Assembly: GCA_028023455.1 (NCBI GenBank)
Contig: JAQFVV010000013.1
Location: 15,016,258-15,080,257, forward strand
DNA from: Epiperipatus broadwayi
Taxonomy: Eukaryota > Onychophora > Udeonychophora > Euonychophora > Peripatidae
Direction: 5' to 3'
DNA: 64,000 nt
Part shown: positions 23,896-36,750 of the stretch, one piece after another
How the letters are laid out: every line of letters starts with the position of its first letter
Numbering within the stretch: the stretch's first letter is position 1
The notes under the pieces: generated by a model
The model's input: only the letters and a program-made list of their open reading frames with translations
What the model was told of the DNA's origin: nothing
Database searches by the model: none
Program-made: the position numbers and the translations under genes

Positions 23896-23999
23896 TTTAC
23901 TTATACTTTGCTTATAGTAGTCCAGTTCTGCCATCTACTGTAGGCTTGAGAAACTAATAAATATTAAATCTATTAATAATTCAAGCAAACAATAGATAG

Positions 24000-24295
24000 C
24001 AGAACTGAAATAGTATAAATATACTGTAATGGTCCTAACCTATGTGGCGGATTATGCGCTATCGGGGTATGCATCTGTCTATAGTCAGACCTAGGGCCTT
24101 CTGATAGGATGCTGGAGATGATGCTATGAAATATATAACCAATGATTGCACCCATTCTTAATTGACTAGTTCTAAACCTATTTATTAAATCTAGATACAA
24201 TTTAGGTTAGTTCATCCATCTCATACCCAGTATTCGAACCCAGAGAGAATTGACCTTTGACTCTCTTAACAGGCATGAACATATACACGTAATAA
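24000..24295 (-). repeat. tRNA-derived SINE-like element
   Basis: The minus strand shows CCTGTTAAGAGAGTCAAAGG (A-box side) and, about 30 nt on, CTGGGTTCGAATACTGGG, a good B box (GGTTCGAATAC). Downstream to about 24000 is higher-GC, unmatched sequence (ACCTAGGGCCTTCTGATAGG on the plus strand) that could be the SINE body. RNA polymerase III promoter only; not a functional tRNA. Confidence 0.6.
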
Positions 24296-26670
24296 CTTCT
24301 GCACCTTTATATAGCTTACAACTAGCACCATTAGTATTCAATTTATTGTAAAATTATTATATGTGAGTGAAATTTGTTTGTGTGTATATTAAGGCTAATA
24401 GTTGGCTGTTGAATGCAAAATTGAATCAATAAATCAGAGACCGAAATAACACAAACAAATAGTTTAACATTGATTAAACATGACAGAATGAATTAAAATA
24501 TATAAAATATTTTAATTACAACAAAAAAAAAAATGCTATTAAATGTGTCAAGCCTGAATCTCTACCACATCATCAATTAAATAATCTTATAGTTCCAATC
24601 CTTTTACCCGATGGTAGAAATCCATTATGACATTACACGTTCACAAGATTATCGAAAATAAAAAATGATAAAAAAAAATATTAATACTTCAAAATAACCG
24701 TGATGCTATCTAAATTCAATATCCATTTTTATATTTACAGTCCCATAGTTGTTTATCCTTGGTTGAAGACACATAACTTGATTAGGTCCCCCCAAACTAA
24801 GGTATAAATGCCTGTTGTCATAGATAAGAACATATATATATGAGATAGTTAGTCATTCATATCGAAAAGTAACATATAACAATTTTTAATCAACAACAAA
24901 AAAAATAACTTGAACTCTGTCCTGTATCGGGTGTCTGTATTTAATTTGACATAGTAAATGAAGATCTTACCTCCATTCATAGGGGTGATCATATATCAAA
25001 GAGCTAGAAAGGAAGGGTAGGCCTAAACTTTATTTATAAAAATAATAAAAAAATATATAATTAAACTTAACCATCCCCTTCTCTTTTCTCTCAACATTAA
25101 TGGAATTTCCCAAAACATAAACTGTGAAGTTCATGCCTCTGAGTATGAAAACAAAATAATGATTTCAAAAAATAAAATAAAGAAAAATTTACAATGATAA
25201 TCAATGGTTGAATCAAAGTTCATCAAATCATCCTGATAATAGTTCATGAGTTTTGTCATGAAAGTCTTTAATAACACAGTTCAATTCACCATGTCATCTT
25301 TCTATGGCAAAGAATTGTTTATGTAGCTATGTTTCCTTGCATCATTTAGGACACAAGCACATCGATCCTTAGCTGGTTTATCCTTTGATTCTTCTGTATA
25401 CATCTCGGGTTGGGCAGTAGGCATCTTCTTGGGTGTATTATTGAAGTAGACAATGGAAGTTCATGCAGTCATGTTAGGGAAGAGAGTGATCAAACACTAC
25501 AGCACAACTGCTTTACCCCATACGCATTTTACAGTATCTTATAAAATTGTTTGAGTTCACAAACCATGATCTAACATAGAATAGTTTTCGTTCAATGTTA
25601 GATAAACTATTCCATAATTTCTTTTAACTATTAGAAGTATTTGTATTCTCTTCTTCTATCGACGTTCGAAATTATCAAAGTTCCTTCACTCAGATTTGAA
25701 AATAATTTTGTTATTACGCAACGTAGACAAATTTACTTAACTTCACTTAATAAACTATTGCTATTAAATTTCATGTGATCTTATATATTACTGTATTTGA
25801 TCAATAAAAATTGTAACTTTGAACAATGTTCTCCAATTCCAATATTCGAAATTTGTGTTCTGTTGATATTAGCTTTCTATAGCAAAAGTATTATTATTGA
25901 AAAGAAATGATTTTAAAAAGATTTTGCTTTTAGATTGCCCTTGATTTCTGTTACGCGTTACACTAAAATTCTCATTTCCTTTTAAATCAATGTAGCTGCT
26001 CATTATTGTATTTATACTATCAATAAGACAATTCATTAAAAAAAATAGTAGAATTACGATTTTATTTTCATACTCAGTTTCCTAGCGACTAAACTTGACA
26101 TCACGGTCATCTTCAAGTTTGCTTAGTTTCAGTTTGCATCACATAAAATCATCTGGTTTATAACATACAACACAATCTGTCTAAGTTTGTCTAATAGTGT
26201 ATACATAGATTATTTCCTTTTATTATTTTGCTATACTAATAATCAAAAAAAAAAAATATATAATAACCTATCATGACTTTTTTTTGTTCAAATGTTACCA
26301 AACATATATATGCATTACATATATATATATATATAATATATTCATGCTCAAAATAATGAAATAACATCCATGTGATTCACATGAGTTTTAGATGGGTTCA
26401 AATTGAAATGTTGGCTAATCTTGGCTGATACGATTGAGTTGTAAGCCATCCTTAATTGCTCCTGAAATGCATTATTTATACTAGAGTTATAATCCATTTA
26501 TTTTTTTAATCTCAAGAATTGATGAAAAAAAATTTAGAATATCATTAATACTTAAAAAAAATGAAACTACTAATGAACTATTATTTTTTATATCTACAAA
26601 ACATATATTTATATATATTAACTGTAAATATTTGAAAACCAGGCACTCTTCACAAACCTGGGAGCTTAAT
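24296..26670. other. Intron; unidentified moderately complex sequence
   Basis: Parts of 24700-25700 are less AT-rich than the surroundings, and the minus strand near 25420 shows short protein-like readings (MPTAQPEMYTEESKDKPAKD) broken by stops. I could not assign a family. A splice-like block near 24975-25015 (minus) has AG and GTAAGA signals but is not needed by the ENDOU frame. Confidence 0.4.
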
Positions 26671-26678
26671 TGTAAGTT

Positions 26679-26955
26679 TAGAGGATTTGAACTCAGATTT
26701 TCAAGCACCCTTCAACTATCCACACTATCTCATACAACTGATACATATGACCACACACATGTAGAAAAGATTAATAATCACCAATATACATATTTCATGC
26801 TAAACCCGCATTCATCAGTTGGTTGCTGGTTTAGCATGAAATACGTATATTGGTGATTATTAATCTTTTCTACATGTGTGTGGTCATATGTATCAGTTGT
26901 ATGAGATAGTGTGGATAGTTGAAGGGTGCTTGAAAATCTGAGTTCAAATCCTCTA
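26679..26955. repeat. Family D palindrome, 277 bp
   Basis: Near-perfect inverted repeat: TAGAGGATTTGAACTCAGAT on the left and its reverse complement ending at 26955, with a loop around 26808-26830 (ATCAGTTGGTTGCTGG). The outer end of each arm is tRNA-like when read outward: GAGATAGTGTGGATAGTTGA then GAGTTCAAATCC, fitting A and B boxes (GWTCRANNC). So it looks like an inverted pair of units with a tRNA-related end. It starts 38 nt downstream of an ENDOU 5' splice site. Confidence 0.85.
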
Positions 26956-26993
26956 TACTTATATATTAACTGTATATAATATAAAGAACTAAC

Positions 26994-27126
26994 CTATGAG
27001 TTTCTTGCATTACATCAGTTTCCAAAATACTATCAAGAAATTCCTCATTTTCTCTTTTCTCTTGTTCTGTAACAACTTCTGGAACACCAATCTCTTTTGA
27101 ATAATTATCCAACAAAGCAATAAATT
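26994..27126 (-). CDS. ENDOU: ENDOU exon (FIALLDNY / ETDVM segment)
   Basis: This 133-nt exon has acceptor TTTTTAG (AG at 27128-27127) and donor GTTAGT at 26993. It reads 43 codons with 2-nt ends that pair with the neighbours. Family-specific strings are FIALLDNYSKEIGV, EVVTEQE and FLDSILETDVM, all close to vertebrate and insect XendoU proteins. The downstream intron opens with a long palindromic repeat only 38 nt past the donor (see 26679-26955), which could fold near the 5' splice site. Confidence 0.95.
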
Positions 27127-28080
27127 CTAAAAAGTACAAGAAAATAGCTTTACCAAAGAAAATTATTTTTAACTTACATTTATTTTTAAAATTAATTTTA
27201 TTTATGTTTTAAAAAAAGGAAACTACAAACATTTATATTATAATGTAGCATAAATATACAAAGTTATTGATATTAGGTTATTTATTTAAACAGACTTAAT
27301 AATAAACCATATTATAAAACAACAACCTTACATTTTTCAATGCATACCATTCTATTGTCCTTCCTGTAGGTTTCTTGAATTCATGTTTTTTTATTTTTTG
27401 CATCTATTTTTCCTTGGATCATCTCATTTTCCAATAACTTGTTAATAGCCTAGTTATACTTATTATTAATTAGGATGGGGCCAATCAATTTTTTACCTAA
27501 GTTAAGCCCTAAAAACAGCATCTTTTAAAATTATTTAGAAGAGTCTCATGGTGCAGAGACAATGACTCAAATCTAGGTTAAATGAAATTATTTTCAGGAG
27601 ACTAGGAATTTTTTTTTGGGAACTGGACTATAGTCAACCTATCAAACTATCCAACTTTGCTTAGTAAGTAGGTATATAACAATCTTTTAGAAGATAAAAA
27701 AAAAGAAAATGTTCAAATCCTTACTACCCAATAATTCGCAAGACTTCTCCTTCATGAGTCTTCTATGAAAGAGCACTCAGGCTTTTGTTCTACAATGGAC
27801 TAGTTATTACAAAAGCCTATTTTTCTGCTTATTTAAAGTGGTCTATTAAAGAAAATAAGGGATAGTAATAGAAAAAATATTTATTAAATAAAAAGAAATA
27901 TTTTTATTAAAAAAACACATATTTATAATATAAAAATTATAAAAACTATAAAAATGTAGAAAGATTATTAAAAAAACGTATAGAAAAAAAAAAAAAAATT
28001 ATAACATATTAAATCAATCTTGGAGCTTGGTTCTAGAAAATAACGACAATTTCTTTAGTATTTGTTCTTTCAGAGAAATT
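27127..28080. other. Gene-free AT-rich intron
   Basis: No gene recognised. Short strings similar to tRNA B boxes or repeats are too weak to call. Confidence 0.45.
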
Positions 28081-29600
28081 GTTGATAGATCATTTAATTG
28101 ACTTTGGGTTATTACCTAAATGATTTCTTTTTAATTTTCACTTTAAGAAAATTATCTCTGGTTACTGTTAACTTATTGTAATATTAATAGAATTATTTAA
28201 GCCACACAACAATTTCAATTGGAAAAAGATAATGTACAAAAAAAATTGAATATCTGAAATTCTGAAAAATGGCATGAAAAAAGAGTTGATATAAAAAATA
28301 TAATGTGAACTGGCAACGAAAACTATAAAATAACTAAAAATCTCAAAAATATAAATAAAACATCTTGATTTTGGAAAGTTGTTTCAGTAATAGAAAGAAA
28401 AGATGGATGAAATTCATTATTAAAAAGAGAGATGTTATGATGAAATATATGGAAGAGTTTTACAAAGAATTATATGGTAATAAAGAATGAGAAAATAAAG
28501 TAACTCTACCATTACAAGATTTTCTGAATTGTCAAAAATTTTAAATGAGAGATGAAACATGCATTTAAATCTATAAGAAAAGAAAAATCTCCAAAAAATG
28601 ATGGAATTATTATTGATATCTTAAAAGTAGCACTTGAAAAAATGGAAAAATTGTTGGTAAAACTATAAACCAAATGTCCAAATGATAAAAATATGCCAGA
28701 TGATTGGAAGAATGAAGTAGTGATATAGATATTTAATAAAGATTTTAAAAACATTAGAAATTATAGATATATCAATCTTTATTAAGAAATTACAATTTAC
28801 CTAGCAAATTTTGAACTATAACTCAAGTAATAAGATGTATTTAAGTAATTTTAGCATAATAAATTGCATACAAATATTGAGATTGTTATAGAAATGATTA
28901 ATAAGTATGAGTTGCTATTTAGATTACATTATGAAAAGTTATTTTCCCAGTAATTGAAGCTTTAGATTATCAAGACATAAATCCACAATATTGTCCTATT
29001 CTGAAAAATATTCATCAAAATACATCAGCAGTAATTAGATTCATAAGAGTACAAAGACAGAGTGAGTTCATATCTTCAAAACAGTTTCATAGTCACTTGA
29101 AATTAGAAGTTAAGACAATGAAAATGTATGAATCTTATTAAAGTCATCAAGATTTCATATTCCACAGATAGTGTGATTATTTTTTGTAAAAAATGCTTTT
29201 GACGATATTAGAAAAAAATAGAAATATAATAAAAACATGCTAAAAAGACAAGCAATGTTCAATGGATTTTCTCAAGAAAAAAAAATCAAAATCAATAATT
29301 ATGAATTAGAAAAAGTTAATTGTAAATTCATGACCAGAATTTTAATACAGATGGAAACATAATAAATAAAATTAATCATAGAATTAAATTTGAATCAATT
29401 GTTTTTTGCTAAAAACAATATTAAGAAAAAGTATGCCTATGTATTTGAAAATGAAGGTTTTCAATAGGTTTGTATTACCAATTCTTATATGTAAATATGA
29501 GATTTGAATGTTTAATCAAAGAGCAATATAGATACTTCAGATTTTATAAGAGATATGTGTTAGGAGTAACAAAAAAAGATTAAAATATGAAATATTAAAC
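28080..29600 (+). pseudogene. RTE-type LINE reverse transcriptase remnant, 5' part
   Basis: Three frames together give the order of an RTE-like polyprotein: YMEEFYKELYGN, then KSIRKEKSPKNDGIIIDILK (the 'K..GPDGI..E.LK' region), MPDDWKNEVVI, FKNIRNYRYINL ('CSNYRGISL'), and further on HRIKFESI and a weak LPIL motif at 29370-29500. Frameshifts and stops are everywhere. It is a long-dead copy of a lineage different from family L. A family A palindrome (29610-30440) splits it from its C-terminal part at 30445-30665. Confidence 0.7.
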
Positions 29601-29604
29601 AGGC

Positions 29605-30445
29605 AAAACTCTCCATACAGTAGAGCCACCCTGTGCTAACCAGAGTAATCAATGGATGCCAGAAGGTTTGTGCATAAAATCCCCATCTAATGCCTACTCA
29701 TCCAATATCCCCAGACTAGTTTCTGGTTTATGGCCTTCATCAGTGAGGAGCCTTGGATCTGAGAGAACTGCACTTAGATCTTAGGATCTAATGCAACCAT
29801 CCAGCAGCCACCTTTTATCTCTACTTAACTACAAAACTATGAGAATGAAATTGAAAACACAATAATATTTTCAATCTAAGCTCAATAGCTTATATAGTCA
29901 TATGGGTCTGAACTCAGTTCATAACCCATACATTTTGGTGTCTTTGGCTCTTTAACAACCATAGCCACCACTATCCGATTAGGCAGGATTGGTCTTAAAC
30001 CACTGAACATCACATAATCACCATCTCTTATGCTAGCATAGCCAAAGACACCAAAATGTATGGGTACTGAACTGAGTTCAGACCCATATGACTATATAAG
30101 CTATTGAGCTTAGATTGAAAATATTATTGTGTTTTCAATATCATTCTCATAGTTTTGTAGTTAAGTAGAGATAAAAGGTGGCTGCTGGAGGGTTGCATTA
30201 GATCCTAAGATCTAAGTGCAGTGCTCTCAGATCCAAGGCTCCTCACTGACGAAGGCCACAAACCAGAAACTAATCTGGGGATATTGGATGAGTAGGCACT
30301 AGATGGGAATTTTATGTACAAGCCTTCTGGCATCCATTAATTACCCTGGTTAGCACAGGGTGGCACTACTGTATGGAGAGTTTTCCCTGTTTAATAACAG
30401 TTATGTGCTAGCATAAGAGATGGTGATCATGTGATGTGTAGTGAT
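29605..30445. mobile_element. Family A inverted dimer inserted in an RTE LINE
   Basis: The left arm (minus orientation, about 29610-30028) and right arm (about 30030-30440) match closely. Shared blocks are CACCAAAATGTATGGGT, CATATGACTATATAAGCTAT, AAAAGGTGGCTGCTGGA and GATCCTAAGATCTAAGTGCAG. The core CACTGACGAAGGCCACAAACC..GAAAC at 30245-30275 is present, with its counterpart on the left arm. It interrupts a LINE reading. A possible imperfect duplication (AATATGAAATAT left, AATATGTAATAT right) flanks it. Confidence 0.85.
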
Positions 30446-30665
30446 TTAATATGTAATATGTGAAAAATACAACACAAGTTGCTAGAAGATACCATATCAG
30501 CAGTTGAAGTCTCAAATTGGATCTTGAGATTGTAAAAAAAAAAAACCTAGAAAAAGGCCATATGAGAAATGAATAGATGAAATGAGAAAAATGTGATGTG
30601 GAGAAGAAAGGTTTGAATCAAAATAATTAAATTAAATTTGGAGAGGTTTTCATTCTGCAATGGAT
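30445..30665 (+). pseudogene. RTE-type LINE C-terminal remnant (resumes after insertion)
   Basis: DTISAVEVSNWILRL and, after an A12 run, RPYEK and IDEMRKM with WRRK match the closing RTE region 'T.V.D.I......W.W.GH....... GRP..RW.DE+RK....W'. It continues the sense of 28080-29600 after the family A insertion. Stops and shifts are present. Confidence 0.6.
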
Positions 30666-32095
30666 CTATAATTATTAAAAATAATTATGATCAACAATCT
30701 TATACTTAACTGAATTCCTCATAACTATTTAATAATTAAGTTTTATTTTTATTTTATTTAACTAAATTTAAAAATCAATTTGTAGATATCCTAAAAATAA
30801 TTAATTTTTTAAATTAAATTACTTACATATAGTAATTATGTTTTTAATTTAAAACATTTAAATATATGAAAAAAAAATTTCTTTAAATTTTATTTCATTT
30901 ATATATTTCCACATACTTAGCAATAAAAAATTTCAGAAATATACAACAGTGAAAATATATATTTTTTTAATTTTGTTAAAAACATAAAAATAAAGCTAAC
31001 ATTATATATAGGCAGCAAGAAAATAATCTTTGGTAGATTGTCAAATACAAAATTTTTTTCTAAAAAGTTACTAGGGAACTTTTTATTGTTTACTTTTATT
31101 TTTATATTTAAAAAGAAAAAACATTATCATCTATTTTTGTTGCATTATATTAATGGGAAGAAATTTAATAATGAATAAAATATTTACTTTAAGGATTGAA
31201 CAATTTTTGATTTTAAAAAAGGGAAGTGAGAAAAGGGGGTGTTATTTTTTTCATTAAAAGTATTTCCAAACCTTTTTTTATATATTTTATTTTGGTATTT
31301 TTCTGCTACTAATTTAATAAAAATTACTTTTTAAAATATTATGCTTCACTTCAGCACTTTATCCCATTCAACATCCTGAGACTGCCATCAGTATTTGAGT
31401 GTTAGTCCAGACACCAAGTACAGTATTTTTTTTTACAATAAATTTAAAATACTTAAAGAGAAAAAATAAACAAAAAATAATAATGGACCATATATTAATT
31501 AAAAAAAGAAAAGACATTAAATAAGTAAATAAACCATGTACTTGTGACTTCTGCATTTTTTGGACAATACTTCATATCATCAAAACATTCTTCCCCCTCC
31601 TGGCATATTTCAGTGCAAAGGGCCATCATTAACCACATGTCTGGACTAACACTTAAATACCCTACCATCTTCATACCTCACCTAAGGGACAAACTACGTC
31701 ATTAATCATGTAAAATTAATAAGTATTTTTAGAGCATTTTCTACATATATTTTCTTGTTCTTTTTGTCAAATTATTTTTGTTGTTGTTTTTTCTGAAAAC
31801 AAAACAAATTACAAAACATTCAGAAAATTGTCTAAAATATCTCTTAAAAAGTAAGACACATTAACATTTGATGCTTCTAATGGAAAGCTAAGTTGATAGT
31901 CAAGTGGATGGATATTATGTATGGTCTATTTTCTTAGCATAAAAATAAAAAGACAAGTGGTATAATTCTGACTCAAAATGCTAAGCTGACTTTTTACTAA
32001 AATTATTTCATTAAAGTTATAGATATACACAAAAAATATCACATGACATCTCATATGCATAATTAAATATTTTCGAGAACAGTTATCTTCATCCT
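30666..32095. other. Gene-free AT-rich intron
   Basis: Nothing recognised. A GC-richer patch at 31590-31680 has no family I can name; part of it (GTCTGGACTAACACT) repeats inverted at 31398-31412. Confidence 0.45.
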
Positions 32096-32380
32096 ATACT
32101 AGAGCCATCTACTTTAAGCAAGAGTAGTCAATAAACACCTGATGGTATACTCAAGCTTACAAAAAATGGCTCTAGAAAAGGATTATGGCAATTGCTCTTA
32201 GAATATAAACTAATAATAGTTGGGCAGCATAATATTTATTTATTATACAAAGTGCAAGTGAACACATAATTTAATACAAGTATTTAAGCAAATCTATTTT
32301 CCCAGTAGGCCTTTTAATATAAAGGTAAAAAAAATAAATTATGGATCATGTGATATTTAGTGGTTTAATATATGAATATG
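32096..32380. repeat. Eroded family A fragment
   Basis: TAGAGCCA...GCAAGAGTAGTCAATAAACACCTGATGG at 32100-32145 matches the family A outer end, and GATCATGTGATATTTAGTGG at 32345 matches the other end. The core in between is lost. Confidence 0.5.
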
Positions 32381-34054
32381 ACATCACCCTCATTAATATT
32401 GAAGGCTTCATCATACTATAATTATATTTTGGTTCTACAATCAATGCAAAGATAATTATTTGATCAATCAGATTAGCATAAAACCTTACACTTCTAGCTA
32501 ATAATAACTACATATTTATTTATCAAGCAATAATTGAATGAATAGTAGGATTGACCACAGACAATTTAGAATCAAAAAAAATACTTGCAAGATATAATTG
32601 TTTTTAAGAATTACACTCATGAAAAGTTTCTTTTTTTAAAAAAAAAAATTACTTTCATAAGGGAAAAAAAATATTAATAAACACACTTTACTTACAAATA
32701 AATAAAACAGAAGTAAATGATTTCTCTTATCAATAATATACACCTAATATATATTGAAACAGTAAGGTCTGCTTTGCAGATCTTTGTTTCATCTTTTCTC
32801 ACTTATTTCCTACCCTCATATCTTAGTTTTAACCCCAATCTATCGTAGTGTGTCTGCAATGCGCTTATATACCGAAAAACCCGCCCAATTTTAAACCACG
32901 AGTACACTGCTCATGTTATATATAACTCATTCCCAAATAAATAAAATATTATGGATTATGTATATGTTCACATAATTTAGATTTATTTAAAAGTAGTTTA
33001 TATAAGTTGTAATTGCACACGCACTATGATATGCATTTTAAAACTTATGTTAAAATTATAAATTGTTAGTTAAAATTATTTGTTTGAATCTATTTACAAA
33101 AGTATATTACAGTCGTAATATATTTTTGATTTAAAATAAAATTCATATTTGTTTAGTAAATAGATTCAAATATTGCAATTTAAAAAGTAAAATAATTTTC
33201 TTTTGAATTTAATTATTTAATGTTATAAAAGCTTAGCTAAAATATACAGCAGATGTCCACTTAAGGTCATTTCTTTTTAATTAGCAAAAGTTTTTTTAAT
33301 TAAATCAAATTTGTAATTCGAATGTCGACAGGGAAATTAACAATAGAAATTAATTAAAGTTTGTTGAATTCCTTTAGACATTCGGATGGATTTTGTGCAG
33401 TTGATAAGATAGCAAATTTTGGAATATTTTGTAACGCTCCAGAGCAGTTTTATTGTCTAAATCTGATATAAATTGTACCTAACTGAAGTGTCACTTAGTT
33501 CCAAGAGGTAATCAAGGTTATCTTAGCTTAACCTTTTGTTTAAAAATTTCGGATTTAAAAAAAAATAATGATGATAAAAATGGAAATTAACTCAGTTAAT
33601 TATTAAAATAGGATAATCTAAATATTTTAATAATGTTAGTTGGCTTGATAAGGGATACTAAGTAATAATTTTTACATAAGCAAATGTTAAAAAAATAATT
33701 GTGAATTGATAAATAGTATTAAATGTATTCTAAAATAACTATCATATAATCCATTTTAATGTCTAAAGAATAATAATTAGATATTATAAATAAGTTGGAA
33801 TAAGTAAGTAATAAATTTTTAAAAAAAAATGATATATAAGTTTTTATTTAAAAAAATGAGAATATTTGTTATTAGTTTTGTAGTTTAATATTCCAGTTAT
33901 AAAAATTGTTTAGATTAAATATTCATTAACATTCTATTGTTGTAATTTTAAAAATAGTTTTAAACAATTAATCCAAGGCCAGACTATGTGAGTATGTGCA
34001 TGCACTGACATGGAAACATAAGAATAAAAAAAAGTAATTTAATTCCAATATTAT
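32381..34054. other. Gene-free AT-rich intron
   Basis: A slightly GC-richer patch lies near 32810-32900. No gene, repeat family or splice-supported exon was recognised. Confidence 0.45.
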
Positions 34055-34420
34055 TTAAAATAAGTTCAGGCCCATATGATTTTTTCAGTTGGAGAGCTGA
34101 CTTTAAAGACATGTAGATGTCTAAAAGTTTCAGATCTTCTAACAATTAACTTTTAGATAAATGCTTTGCTTGAGTTGGTTTTTTAAATCTAATGTCCCAA
34201 CTCCTCACTGAAGAGACCCATAGGTCGAAACCGGTCTGGGGATGGGGACAATCCAAGATAAAAATGATTTGAATGTCTTCTCTTGTAGTAGCATTTATCA
34301 TAAATAAAAAAAAAGCTTGTTTAGAGCTATTAGCATGCTCTTAATTTTACATATTTGTAAGTGCAAGCTATATATAAGTCATGTGACATCTGACTTGTTA
34401 TTATTACTATTAAAATAAGT
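34055..34420 (+). mobile_element. Family B single unit with canonical hammerhead-like core and 11-bp target duplication
   Basis: The direct repeat TTAAAATAAGT at 34055-34065 and 34410-34420 encloses a 344-bp unit. It has CTGAAGA (34208-34214), a GACC/GGTC stem with a 4-nt loop (34215-34226) and GAAA (34227-34230), the exact hammerhead order with a paired stem II. A possible stem I (GAGTTGG with CCAACTC) lies just upstream. Stem III and the cleavage site are not convincingly formed by eye. The 3' end, AAGTCATGTGACATCTGACTTG, is shared with 13.5 and 42.2 kb. It resembles Penelope-like terminal repeats or animal retrozymes. Confidence 0.85.
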
Positions 34421-36750
34421 AAATAAAACAAATATGTGGATAAAATTATTTCAATGAAATATTTATGGGTTTAATAAAGAGTATAACTTTAAATTTTATA
34501 TTTATTATTATTGGGTTGTAAAATATCATTAAAAAACATTTGTTGTATAATATTTGTTAATAATAAAATTTTGACTTTGCAGCTGAAGGTCACGTGGTAT
34601 GGGAAGATTATATTGATTACGTCAGTAGATTGATTCCACAGATGGTTTGTCAGAATATTAAAATTTAATAAAAAATTGTTTTTATTGGTTTTTAAATGAA
34701 TTGTAGGTGGATGAAAAATTGTGAGATAAAACAGAGATCTAGGGGTCATTCAGTTGCTGATCTGTTTTTAAATATATGTATGGCTGAATCTTAAAAGTTC
34801 CTTAATAAAAAGTAATTTTTAAAAAACTTTATATTCTCTAAAAAAAATAAAAGTATGTTTAAAATAATTATTTAAAAATCGTCTTGTAATGACAGAGGAC
34901 TAAAAGAAAGGTAATCCGTTTTTCTGACAGTTTTTCATTACAATTGAGACATTAAAATTTACGGTAAAATGTTTGAAGAAAATACAGCATCTCATATTTC
35001 ATTTACTTTTGATCTATTCATTTTTCTTTATTTAGAAGTAAAACTTAAATTATTAAGTATTGTTATGGCTAAAGACTTTATTGCACTAAACTATAGTATA
35101 TCTCCTATCAAATTAAAAATACATGTGAAGAAGAAATTAAAAAAAAAACATTCAAACATTTTAAAATATTAAAATGGAAATGCGTTAGCGTCTTTATAAA
35201 TTAGAAGTGACATTAAATTTAATACTTTATTACTTAATAGATGATATATACATTTAAATATGCTCTTAACAGAATAATGTTTCTGTGGACAATATGTAGT
35301 TTAAAATACTAATTCTCGTTTATGCCAGTAGTATGAAAGGAATTTGTTTGAAAGCAAAACTTTAAAAGAATTTAAAAAATATTATGAATGAACTTGTCTC
35401 TATCAAATGCATAATGTTTGGTTATAGTTGCCAGTACTTATAAGTAACTTTATGACCATTGATCTTTGCTCATAAATGGAGGAATGTCTTAATTATAAAA
35501 AATAATCTACTCTTATGTTTAATAAATAAAAGGAAATTTGTTTAAGAAAAAGAAATCCATTTTAAATATTAAGAAACGTTTTAAAAAAAGAGCTCTATTT
35601 TAAAAAAAATACATTTATCTAAAGATGAACAGTGAAAGTTAACTAAAAATATATATTATAATTATTCCGCGTTTGAACCTAGGATTAGAAATATAAAAAC
35701 ATGTACTCAGCTGAAGAATTTATTTTTTTCAATGCCGGCTTATTATACTTATACTTATGCTTATTATACTTATGCTACTCAGTTGAATAATTTATTTTCC
35801 AGTGCCAACTTATGTTTATGCTTACGATGTTTTATTATTTTAATATTTAAAATTATCTTTAAAGATAAAAGAAAGTGGAAGTGTTTATATAAAGAACTAC
35901 TGAACATTTTCATTTGGAAATGATTGCCATGTATATAAATGTATTAGTTGAAGCTTCAAATTCAAATAGATATCTTAACCTGGATAAATTGTCTATACAT
36001 TATGAAATGGAAAAATCATCACGGAGCCGAAATATGAACTTGAATTAATGTATTATTTTTTTTTTATGGTCTGCTTTATTGGTTTAAAAAAAAAAAAAAA
36101 GAATGAAACCATAAAAATATTTATGCTATTAAATTTTTATGTAACACTTTTTGCATAAATATACAGGTAAACTAGGGTTATAATTTTAAAACGAAATAGG
36201 TTTATTTGAATGAGCAAATGTTTCTTGCCATTCTTAAGTAGATTTAGTTTATTTATCAAGCATTACACTAGCTAGTTTCTATTTAATAATTTTATTATAG
36301 AGATTTAAATATCACAGTCTTATTTTCATATAAATGGGATGTTTTACTCAATTTTTATTTTAAATTTACTAAAGAAGTTTATCAGAGAATATCCATTCAT
36401 TTGTTTTATGAATGTTATATTAATAATAATTACAAATATTTTATATTCATCGAGAAGTAAATATTCTTGCATTTAATTTACAATTTTAAAAGTCCACTAG
36501 TCACTATATTTTAGCATTTAATATTTTGTTATGTGTGCATTGTGCCTTGCCTAGAATTTTATATGCATTTAAGTTTAAAGTATTTTCTACAGTAGTCAGT
36601 TGACACATAGTTTGCTTTGTTGGTTCGAACATTGGATATACGTTTTGTATTTTATAAATTTCTTGGAAATAACTTAGTTAGTTTAAGTGAAGTATATATC
36701 TTGCTATTAGTTAGAATTTGTTAGCCTCAAGAGTTAGGCTTAGTTTATAA
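34421..36750. other. Gene-free AT-rich intron
   Basis: Several short open frames (34489-34749 minus, 34969-35172 plus, 35732-35923 plus) have no motif, and none has splice support. No repeats were recognised beyond A/T tracts and a TTATACTTATGC-like short tandem near 35740. Confidence 0.5.

Noticed and set aside
24970-25020. Minus-strand block with TTTCTAG acceptor and GGAG/GTAAGA donor, a possible 30-odd-nt microexon
   Set aside because: The ENDOU reading frame is continuous between 26994 and 19534 without it, and no protein similarity supports it.
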